64,000 bases of DNA from Eopsaltria australis (taxonomy: Eukaryota; Chordata; Aves; Passeriformes; Petroicidae). The stretch covers positions 372,001 through 436,000 of the forward strand of contig JAVTVJ010001130.1 in the NCBI GenBank assembly GCA_034509425.1, written 5' to 3'. Positions within the stretch are counted from its first letter, which is position 1, and every line of letters begins with the position of its first letter. The position numbers and the translations under genes were made by a program. This document shows positions 42,901-64,000 of this stretch, in pieces. The notes beneath the pieces are model-generated. The model saw only the letters and a program-made list of their open reading frames with translations. It was not told where the DNA came from and did no database searches.

Positions 42901-44230
42901 AGGAGGAGCTCAGGCTTGGGGAGCCCCCGTGTCACCTTTAACCAGGGGACCTTCTCTTCTCTGTGGCGCAGGTGACCGAGGACATCATCCGCAGGAGCGC
43001 CGTGAAGGGTGAGCCCCTCCCGGGCCAGCTCTGCTGCAACCAGAGCCTGAGCCAGGGGAGCTGTGATCCATGGGAATTGTGATCCTGGGAGCTGTGATCC
43101 ATGGGAATTGTGATCCATGGGAATTGTGATCCTGGGAGCTGTGATCCATGGGAGCTGTGATCCCAGGAGGCCAGCAGGGATGGGGGCCAGTCAGTCCTGG
43201 GCCAAATCCAGTGCTGTGAGCTGGGGCAGGAGAGGGGAGAGCCGGGATTGTCCCTGGCAGTGACAGGGACACGTTCCAGGAAGGGGCTGGGGGGCAGCCG
43301 TGTCCGTTTGTCCGGGGGCCGGGGCAGCAGGGCCGTGGCACTCCCAGCTGCGTTGGTTGATGATTGATGAGACATTTCCATCCCCCAGTAACCTCTCGCT
43401 CTGGGGGGTCACTGGGGCATTCCCTGGCCCCGCTGGCCTGGGGCCGGGTGTCCCCACACTGTCCTCTTTGTCCCTTCCCTGCAGAGGCCTGGCGGAGCTA
43501 CTTCAACACCTCCGAGGGGCAGCCTCCTCCCAAAGCAGCTGGGAAACCCTCGGCACACCTCACCCTCCGCCCACAGAGCCTGGCACAGGATGGTGAGTGG
43601 GGAGCCCCTCTGGGCACTGCAGGGTCCCCAGGATGGGAACAGGGGAGAGGTCGAGGGCAGGGGACCCGGATGGAGGAGGCGATGGGGAGAGGTGTCTGCT
43701 GTTCATCCGAGCTGGGTGCCTGGGAAGGGCTCAGAGCCCCCCTGCCCTGCAGGTGACCCCGGGCAGGTGGCTCCCCTCAGCTGTCCCCTCCCGCAGGCCG
43801 CTCGCAGCGCTTCGGGAACCTGTCGCAGTCGTGCCGCCACGCCATCGCGCACTGGGGCCACAGCAGCCTGCACTCGCACGTGCAGAACATGACGTACCGC
43901 GCGGGGCGGCTGCGCGTGGAGCAGCCGGGCAAGTACTACGTCTACTCCCAGATCTACTTCCGCTACCGCGGCGCCGCGCGCGACTCGGGCCCGCAGCTGG
44001 TGCAGTGCATCCAGTGGCAGCCGGCGCACAGCCCGCCCGTGCTGCTGCTCAAGGGCGTGGGCACCAAGTGCTGGGCGCCCGACGCCGACTACGGGCTGCA
44101 CGCGCTCTACCAGGGCGGGCTCTTCGAGCTCCAGGCCGGGGACGAGCTCTTCGTCTCCGTCTCCTCCTTGGCCATCGACTCCAACGATGCGGCAGCCAGC
44201 TACTTCGGGGCCTTCCGGCTCGACCTGTGA
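39919..44230 (+). CDS. TRAIL (TNFSF10)-like TNF superfamily ligand
   Basis: Five exons join in frame to 339 residues: 39919-40212, 42605-42751, 42972-43008, 43485-43592 and 43797-44230. All introns are GT-AG. It is a type II membrane protein. Residues 1-65 are a cytoplasmic part rich in Ala, Gly and Pro, ending in R-R-R-R-C; the transmembrane helix is at about 71-93; then a stalk and the C-terminal TNF homology domain (about 180-339). TRAIL-type features include G-L-F-V-Y-F after the membrane, YYVYSQIYFR at 242-251, and C287 in K-C-W-A-P-D-A-D-Y-G, the position of the zinc-binding cysteine of TRAIL trimers. LYQGGLFEL follows at 299-307, and the protein ends in A-S-Y-F-G-A-F. There is one N-glycosylation site (N226). 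Human TRAIL is 281 residues; the excess here is mostly the N-terminal Ala/Gly stretch. Probable role: trimeric ligand for death-domain receptors. RANKL is the next-best family fit but lacks the cysteine. Confidence 0.9.
40301..40700. repeat. 54-bp minisatellite in intron 1 of the TRAIL-like gene
   Basis: Five to six copies of a 54-bp unit start with CCAGATGTGGATTGGGGG and end with CCCCAGGGAACCGCGGAT. Since 54 is a multiple of three, reading through from exon 1 and several other frames stay open for hundreds of codons; this is intronic sequence, not protein. Confidence 0.9.
41530..41705 (-). mobile_element. CR1-type fragment, antisense, internal part
   Basis: CGGAGCCCCTTCAGGCCCTG, GCTCTCGCTGGAGCC and CTCCAGCCTGGCTCCAGAG resemble the stretch at 34,330-34,460. 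This is CR1 sequence upstream of the usual tail. It lies in intron 1 of the TRAIL-like gene. Confidence 0.6.
43060..43172. repeat. GGGAGCTGTGATCCAT/GGGAATTGTGATCC repeat
   Basis: Six to seven alternating 15-16-bp units in intron 3 of the TRAIL-like gene. Confidence 0.85.
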
Positions 44231-45274
44231 CCCCCCCGCGCTCCCGCCTGCCCCTCGTGGCCCCTGGACAGAGGGCAATGGCCCGAGGGTGGCACGGGGT
44301 CCTTCTCGCTGCGCTGGCCCTCGTGGGGATGAGGCAAGAAGGGCACGGGAGTGGCTGCCCACAGGGCCCTGCTGTGCTCGATGTCACCCTCCACGAGGGA
44401 GGCTGGAGAACCAGGAAGGGTCTCCAAGGACCTGCAGGAGACATGGACAAGGGGGGGACATCCCAGCCCTGGTGACACAGCACCTCCCAACGGCTCCCTG
44501 CAGCAGGGAAGGCACCAGGGCCACATCTGCCACTGGAAGACAAAGTGTCCCCGTGGCAGGGTGACACCCATGAGTCTGACCCCACCTTGGGCAGGGCTGT
44601 GGGTGCCAGGACCTGGGGCTGGAAGCACCCTCAGGGCACAGGACTGGCACCCCCAGGGCACAGGACTGGCACCCCCAGGGCACATCTTGCTGGGATGGGA
44701 CAGGTCCAGTGTCAGCCTCTGGAAAGGAAGGAAGGAGTTTCAGTTTGGGAGGTGGAAGCCTGGGGCAGCACCAGCGATGGTTCCAGGGAGGGCAAAGGGC
44801 AGGACCGTGACACCAGAGCAGTCACCGGTCCTGGCTCCACACCCAGCACGTGGCACTGGGGCACGTGGTGGCCGAGCCAGGCTGCACCGGGCCAGGAGCT
44901 CAGCACAGCTGCTGACCAAGCACCTCTGCCCGTGGGGATTTTGTCCCCCCAGCCCTCATGGACAGTGCTGTCCCCAGTTCCCCACATCTCCAGCCCTGGC
45001 AATCCCTGCAGGATTCCAGCTCCAGGTGAACCCAGAGGTCACAGCAGGACCTTGGAGGGACCAAAGCAGCCCCGGGGCGATGGAGGCCACCCCAGAGGCC
45101 AAAGGTGGGTTTGGGCAGGGCAGAGCAGGGCCCAGCCCATGGACACTGGGCGGGCACAGCCCCCTTTTCTAACTCCCCCTGTACTCTGTATCCTACTAAG
45201 GCTGTGGGGATTTGCTGGCAGAGTGGCAGCGTGGGCTGCCACAAGCACGGAGCTGCCAGGAAGGATGGAATAAA
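44231..45274 (+). other. Probable 3' untranslated region of the TRAIL-like gene, with poly(A) signal
   Basis: About one kilobase after the stop codon. AATAAA at 45269-45274 is followed by GTCTTGTACTCC and is the first good signal. It includes a short 22-bp direct repeat (GCACAGGACTGGCACCCCCAG) at about 44,636-44,682. Confidence 0.6.
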
Positions 45275-47016
45275 GTCTTGTACTCCAGCACAGGCCTGGC
45301 CCCTCTGCACCCAGGACACAGCCCCGGGCGGGGGACACGGAGCAGGGGGAGCAGGGCTGGGGCTGTGCAGCTCCCTGTCCCCATGGACACCCAGGGCAAT
45401 CCCAGGGGGATCTGTTCCTGCTCCTCAGCCCAGTGCCTTCATCCCCACTGGGCCCGGCTCCTGCAGAGACCCCACCAAATCTGAGCCCATCCCATTCCTC
45501 CTCCTCCTCCCCTGCACCCATCAGCTCCCAGGGGATCCCGGTGCTCCTTCTCTGAGTTTGGGATTGCCAAGCCCAGCCCAGGACACAGCCAGACCCCGGG
45601 GTCACTGATGGGCTGTTCCTGGGCAGGAGCTGCTCCTCACTCCTGCCACCTCTCCTGCAGCTTTCCAGGCCTTCTTCCCTGCCCTCCACACCCTGGGCCA
45701 GGGCTGGGGGCTGAGTTCCCATATCCCCCCACACCCCCAGGTGCTGGGCATTCCCCCCCAGCCCCCATCTCCTGCAGGCTCCCGGTGCAGGGGGATCGAT
45801 ACAACCCCCACAGGGCACGGTGCCACCCTGGCACCTGCACACGAGCACCTGGACCAGCCCCCAAACACAAGGGAAGATTCCCCAGCTCATCCAGCACCTC
45901 CAAAAGCTCATCCAAAGCCAGAGAGCACCGAGAGCAGCCTCCTGCAGCCTCCAGAGGGGTGACAGGGCTGATCTGCCCGTGGTTCTCCCAGTCCCCATGG
46001 AGGGATGGAGGGAGCTGAGCCAAGCCTTGGCCCTGGAGCACGCTGGGCTCTTGCCCAAAGCAAAGCGAGCCCTCACAACCCCTCCATTCTAAAACCATCC
46101 CTCTTCCTCCGCCTCTCATCCCCTCTCCTGCCCTCCCAGCCACCTCGGTGACCCCAGCAGGGCTCCTGGCATCCTCAGGATCAGCCTCAGCCCCGGGGAG
46201 CACCGAGCTTGTCCCGCCTCTGGCGGGAGCACAGGGCTGGGCCAGCAGAGCAGGAAACGCAGCAGGTGGCTCCAAGATTTCCTTTGAAAGGGAGTTGAAG
46301 TGGCCAGGGCCCGGGGGAGCCGGCAGAGGCCGCGTCTGCCGCGGAGGAAGCGGGGAGAGCAGCTCCGTGTGCGTGAGCGGCTGAGCCGGGCTCGGCGCCA
46401 GCGGGCTCGGACCCAGCCCGCTTTCCTGGAAAGGAGAGGGCTGTGGGTGGGAGCAGGGGAGAGGGAGAACTCCAGCAGCATCAGGGCAAAGAGCAGCCTC
46501 ACCCTGTGTGGGGAGAGCCCAGCTCAGTTCCTCACTGAGAGGAGCTGGCACAGGTGACCCCGGGCGGCCTCAGCCCCCCCGGCCCCTCTGCCTCGTCCGT
46601 CCTTGCTGGACACCCTTGGGCTGGACACCCCCGGCCTGGCCTGGGCCCCGCTCCCGCCTGGACAAGGGAGCGGCCACCAGCAGGAGAAGCCCCAAAAGCT
46701 CCCTGAGGCACCTGTGCCAACGCTGCCTGTCCCAGGGTGTGCTCCTGGAGAGGAAGAACAAAGTTTGAAAGACTCGGATGAGGACACAGCACCTTCCTCT
46801 GACCGTGGAAACAAAGAGGGCTGCACAAATGGAGTGAAGTACTGGGGATTCCTCAAACGACTGTTATGTTATTGATAAAACAGTTTATTAGGAATCACAA
46901 CTCACTGTTTTAACGTGAGTGTTGCTGGCAAGTTCACTTTAGTTCCTACTAGAAAAATCAACGGTGCCTAAAGCAGCTCTGCATCCCCACACAGCCTCCC
47001 CTGCCAGCTCCTCCCT

Positions 47017-47210
47017 CAGCCTGGGGAGAGCCACAGGAGGAAAACCAGAATCCTGTGATTCCCTCCTGCCCTAACCCAGCCTGGGGAGAGCCACAGGAGG
47101 AAAACCAGAATCCTGTGATTCCCTCCTGCCCTAACCCAGCCTGGGGAGAGCCACAGGAGGAAAACCAGAATCCTGTGATTCCCTCCTACCCTAACCCAGC
47201 CTGGGAGGCA
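47017..47210. repeat. 60-bp tandem triplication
   Basis: Three nearly identical 60-bp units (CAGCCTGGGGAGAGCCACAG ... CCCTAACC); units 1 and 2 look identical, and the third differs at one or two sites before decaying. The near-identity suggests a recent duplication. Confidence 0.9.
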
Positions 47211-47844
47211 GGGGAGGATGCAGCACTAATGACATCTCCACAGTGACCTGATTTCCCATGGCCTCGCCCTGTGGATTCAATCCAGGCACAAAGTGCTTCC
47301 TGCAGCCGCTGCCAAAGGACCCTCTTATCTCCCCTGCCGAGGAGCTGCTTTTACCTCAGCCCCGAGCCTTCGTCTCTAAATAAATCCTGGGGCCAAGGGC
47401 TCTTTTTTTCCCCCTCTTTGTTGTTGTGAACCAGCTCATCTCTACCTCCAAGTCTCCATCCCCGCCCAGACACGATCTCGTTTTGCTTTCAAGCCCGCAG
47501 CCTGGCCCGAGTTCACAGAAGGGAGAGGAAATCCAGGCCGAACTCGCGTCAGGGCGGCGGGACATCACTGCCGGGGGTGATTGTAAACAAAGCACACAAA
47601 GAGAGGCAGCGGGGCGAGCCCAGCAGCGCCCCTCGCTCTGCCCCAGGGCACCTCAGCAGCCACCGCTCCCCCAGGCAGGAATTCAGCCCGAAAAAAAAGG
47701 GAAACAAAACTGAAACCTCTTTGCTACGGCAGGAAGGATTCCTGGAGCTGCGGGATGCTCCTTAAACCCTCGGGAACACATTAATGCTGGAGCAGAGGGG
47801 AGCCGGGGCTGCTGCGGGCGGGAGGCTCAGCTCATCCATCCTGG

Positions 47845-47925
47845 AATCACAGATGGTCTGGGACAGAGGAACCTTTGAAGCCATTTAGTGCAGCCCCATC
47901 CCGGCTGCGCTGCTCCCAGCCCCTC
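47845..47925 (-). mobile_element. CR1-type fragment, antisense, decayed
   Basis: GGAATCACAGATGGTCTGGG, then AACCTTTGAAGCCATTTAG and GCAGCCCCATCCC resemble an older CR1 tail. A second similar short piece lies at 48,235-48,300. Confidence 0.45.
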
Positions 47926-49263
47926 TCCCGCGGTCCCACTGAGACCCCAGAGGAAAGAAGGGGATTTCTCTCCTTTCCAGGACCAGCTGCGTTTCCCTGC
48001 GCAGCCTCTGGCTCCCAGCAGCAGCCCCGGGGCCGTTCCCCCCCGGTTCCCCCGGCCCGGGTGCTCTGAGCCAAGGGAAGCGCTGAGGCAGCTCCAGCCG
48101 GGCTCACACGCGGCTTTCCCCCTTTATTCCCCCATGAGACAAGCTGGAGACACCAGGAAAAAAGAATTCCGCTTTTAAAGAAAATTCCTGATTTTGTGTC
48201 CTGCTCAAAGCCCGTGGCTGTTGCACAGCGCCACGGAGTCAGACTGGTTTGGGGTGGGACCTTAAAGATCAGCTCACTGGGAGGCTCCAGGTGGGCTCCC
48301 ACACCGCCCTTCCAGCATCCCACAGCCGAGCCCTTGCCCCAGACAGGTCCCCAAACTCATGGGCGGTGAACGGGACACTGCAAACCCCCGCCCTGGCCCT
48401 GCCGGGTCACTCGCGCAGGGGATGGAGCTCCGCAGCCCTGTCCCGCATCCCGATCTGCCGCTGCAGGGATCACAGGGCTCCTCCTGCAGTGGAGCAACGC
48501 AAGAGCAGGAACCGGACACGGCAAAACCTCAGGAGCCGAAGTTTGGCACCGTGGGGACTCCAAATCCCGCCCACACCCAAGGGGAGCCTCCCTAAAGCCC
48601 GGCCCCACTGGGCTGTTCCTGCCTTTCCCAGCCTCCCAGACAGGATTCTCCCCGGGGAGCATCCCAGGACCTCTCCCAGAGGAAACGCCCCACGGGACAG
48701 GGAGCAGCAGCTGAGGAGAGCCAGGAGCTGCTGGCAGGTGTTTCCTGGCCCGGGCTCCCATTCCCATTCGGCAGAGCAGCTGCTCCCTGCCCTGCTCCTG
48801 CTGCCCCAGCAGCAGCTGGGATGAGGCAGCTGGGATGTTCCATCTGGGAGAACCCTGCACACGCGTTTCCCTTTTGGCACCTCACCTTCACACGGGGCTG
48901 CTGCAGCCTTGCCACAAGGAGAGGAATCCCCTCAGGGATCACGGATCTAATGGAAGCAGGATCACATTTCCCAAGCTGGGACCCGCCTGAGGATGGTAAC
49001 GTGAGGAGAGAAGCAGGAAAAGCTTTGTGTTTCTGGTATCCCAGGTGTGCCACAGGAATAAAGCCAGCATGTACAGGACAGGCATTCCCAGAAAGGAGCT
49101 CCCAGGCAGCTTCTTCCCTGATCCCAGCCCCAGATCCCAGGAGCATCCATCTGCTCTCCAGACAGCACAAAACCAGGCATCTGAAGGCAAAGCTGCTGCT
49201 GCAGCACACAAACAATTCCAACCATCTCCTGCTGCACAAAACCACCACAGACCAGTCCAGGCA

Positions 49264-49570
49264 TTTATTTCCCAAGCAGAAGGAACTGGATCCTTTGGTG
49301 ACACCTCAGGTTGAGGCAGCTTTGAGCTGTACAAGGATTGAGTCATCAGGTGGAAGCAGCAGGGCAGGGACTGGCTGCCTTTGGAAGATCAAGAATCTGG
49401 CTTTTGCTCCTTAGAGACAAGGAATTTGTATCAGAGATTTTGAGAGGGGCTCAGCCAAGTCCAGCCAGGATCCCCACAAACACGAAACAACAGAGGCCAG
49501 GATGAACAGCAGCAGCCTCCCAAGGCATCCAGGAGCCTCCCAAATTCCAGCTCGTGGGAACAGCTTTATT
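49264..49570 (-). promoter_or_regulatory. Poly(A) signals, probable CLCN5 3' ends
   Basis: AATAAA on the minus strand at 49565-49570 and 49264-49269, about 1.05 and 1.35 kb after the CLCN5 stop. A further one at 46884-46889 would give a 3.7-kb 3' untranslated region. Which is used cannot be told from sequence. Confidence 0.5.
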
Positions 49571-50609
49571 CACAGGAAAACCATTTGGTGAGTGCTGGGA
49601 CAGGGACTGGGGAGCACAGGGAAGGTGGGAAGGGTGGGAAGGTTTCTTGCATAGTTGTTGGCCAAAGGAGACCTGGAGCAGGGCCTTGCTGGGAATCCTC
49701 CAGGTGGGAGCAGGGACAGGAGCAGCAGCCGTGCCACCAGCCCAGGCATGGGGCTCTCCAGGGGGACAAGGAGGCCACTGGGCCATGTCCAACACCATCA
49801 GGGTCTGGAGAAGGGCAGGAATTCAGGACTCAGCCTCGGGGATTTTAGTGATGTGCTCAGGGCAAATAAAGGAGAAGGAATCCTTGGGCATGGATCTAGG
49901 ATGGGAAGACACCTGTGAACTCTTCCTACCTCCTCCTCCTTGGGGTTCTCCCAGAGTAATTAATACATTCACTAATTAATCAAAACCAGCATCTTCCCAA
50001 TCACAAACTGGGTCCAGTTTTAAGGAGATCTGATCTGAGGGGGTTGGGTTGGGGTTTTTTTTTTCCTTCTTTCAGCCAACCAGCCTCAACCAGCCAAATT
50101 TTCTTTTTCTCTCCTCTATTTTGGCTTCCAAGGTTGTGATTTTTCCCAAGTGGCCAACTGGGAATACACCACCCTGAGCCCAGGCCTGAGCCTCTGCCAC
50201 CACCTGAACACTGTGTGCAAAAACATCCTGCTCCTTCCACACCTCTGCAGGTGCACAAACCCCTTGGCTTTTCCTCCCCACGTCTGGAACAGCAGCTCCA
50301 ACGAAACAAGAGGAGGAAATACAGTTCTCTAACATTCTGCTTTTACTCCTTCATGGAATCTTTCCAATGCAACTTCACAAAAGCAACGTAAATAAAGTCT
50401 CTTTTTTTTCTTCTAAAAAGAAGATCATGTTCCACAGATTCCGTAGTGCAATTGGTTATCTGGTAGAAAAAAAAAAAAAAAATCTTCTTCAGCTCCATGG
50501 AGGAAAATGCTGGAAACAGTTCCATGGTCTCAATAAAGACAGGAAAGTCTACCCAGGATGGGCTAGAAAGTTCCAGGTGTGTGGGACACACAGTCCCTAC
50601 AGTCTGCCT

Positions 50610-62853
<12,244 letters not shown>

Positions 62854-64000
62854 CTGGTGGGGGAGGAAGGGGGAAAAAATTGAGCATTTCTTAGTTTTGC
62901 CTCTTTTTATAAAAAAACCAAATCTCATCGAGGAAGAACATCACAGATTTCAGTGGAAATAAAGAGCCACTGAGGTGTTCCCTGAGCTGAAGATGCCAGG
63001 GACACGTTCCCAGGTGATCTGTGCCAGGTACACCCTCCCCAGCTTCAGCAGATCACCTGGACATGGGGTTCAGGATAAAGTTAATCACCACCAGCATCCA
63101 GATGGTGACTTTTCCATAAATCCAGGACTTGCCACAAGGATATTCTGCCATTTGAGGCAAAGCAGATGGGAGAGAGAGAAGAGAAAAGGATTATTTAGGA
63201 CTTCCAAGAGAGCTGAAGGGTATCCCAGGTGGATCTGGCAAGGATTAGAGCAGGATGGGCAAGAAGGCATGGATGGGAGCTGGAAAACAGAGAAAGCAAA
63301 GCATCCAGTGGGGCCTGGAAAGCACAAAGTGGCACCAAACTGGGGCTTGGGCAAACACCAAACTGGGACTTGCAGCCTCCCTCAGGGGAGAACTCAGCCA
63401 AACCACTGGGCCTCCTGTTTAACCTGCTCCAGCCCATGGAAAACCATGTTTGGCTCGGGTGCACATTCCCAGAATTCTGGTTCTGGGAGACACTAAGTGC
63501 TTGCAGCCATCCAGAGGGAAAAACAGAAGAGCAAAAACCAAAGTCCAGTCGAAACTGGAAGGTGGGGGGAAGAGGAGGGTTAAAAGTGCCAGGCAGAAGG
63601 ATAATGGTTGATACTTGAGCATATTTAGCTTGCAGGTATCACAGGGGCAAAGGTGTGTCCTGATGGGAAAAATAAGGAATTCAAAGAGCTGCCCCTGTGC
63701 CCCATCATCTGAAGCAGGAAGGCAAAAGAGCTGTGGAGTCTTCCCAAGCCCATCTCGCAGATTGCCACAGCTGCAGGAAAACAAGATGAGTCACGTACAG
63801 AACTGACAACCACCACAACATAACCCACTTAAAACAGCTCCTCGCTTCACTTGGGACAAAAAAAACACCAAGGTGGAGCTCTCCAGAGCTCTTCCAAGTG
63901 CTGAGTGCACAGGCCACGAGCCACAACTGCACGGGGAGGAAACAGGGCACGTTTTCCATGAGGAATCCCTGATTTTAACACCATTTTTGAGACAAAAAGC
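62854..64000 (-). other. Sequence upstream of the first CLCN5 exon seen, no exon found
   Basis: Probably intron. I looked on the minus strand for the acidic long-isoform N-terminus (D-E-D-L-M-D-I-P type) and did not find it. There is no CpG island, so the promoter of either isoform is likely outside the window. Confidence 0.5.

Larger units (their letters stand above)
45275..49260. other. Region between the TRAIL-like gene and CLCN5 without a recognised gene
   Basis: No supported coding exon. It holds an inverted TAAAACAG/CTGTTTTA pair around 46,876-46,916, a 60-bp triplicated unit at 47.0-47.2 kb and decayed CR1 antisense pieces at 47.85 and 48.24 kb. Part of it may be a long 3' untranslated region of CLCN5. 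Confidence 0.45.

Noticed and set aside
43797..44230. Identification of the TNF ligand as RANKL (TNFSF11)
   Set aside because: The conserved cysteine in K-C-W and the Y-S-Q-x-Y-F-R strand are TRAIL features; RANKL has no cysteine there.

Overview
The window looks like a GC-rich, gene-dense stretch of a bird genome. The genes are split by short GT-AG introns. CR1-type LINE fragments occur throughout in both orientations, minisatellites are abundant, and there are several CpG-rich promoters. TMLHE and CLCN5 are X-linked in mammals. From general knowledge their bird counterparts lie on the short arm of chicken chromosome 4 (passerine 4A), which fits the GC content. No bacterial, CRISPR or intact viral features were seen.

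Layout. 1-8.2 kb: no gene recognised; simple repeats and a few AT-rich islands that may be conserved non-coding sequence. 8.2-20.5 kb (+): TMLHE, with a CpG-island promoter, seven coding exons joined in frame to 418 residues, and a 3' region carrying a 31-bp minisatellite. 22.2-29.3 kb (+): a ten-exon gene for a 433-residue protein with a signal peptide, two CD2/HEPACAM-type immunoglobulin domains and five hydrophobic segments, each on its own phase-1 exon. I do not recognise it as a named gene, and it is the best candidate for something undescribed. 32.1-35.1 kb (-): a second Ig gene in tail-to-tail orientation (signal peptide, V-like domain, C2 domain, one transmembrane segment); its last exon is unresolved. 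35.7-39.7 kb: repeats without a recognised gene. 39.9-45.3 kb (+): a TRAIL (TNFSF10)-like TNF ligand in five exons, 339 residues. 45.3-49.3 kb: no gene seen. 49.3-62.9 kb (-): CLCN5, the endosomal chloride/proton exchanger, in eleven exons that join to 745 residues from the usual short-isoform start; the long-isoform 5' exons are beyond, or not found in, the last kilobase.

Two metabolic/transport genes (TMLHE for carnitine synthesis, CLCN5 for endosomal acidification) therefore flank a small island of three surface proteins of immune type: two Ig receptors or adhesion molecules and one TNF-family ligand. The two Ig genes share a 270-nt C2 exon, phase-1 borders and V domains without the canonical disulfide, so they may be old relatives. 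All exon joins were made by eye from splice signals and reading-frame continuity; no database search was run.
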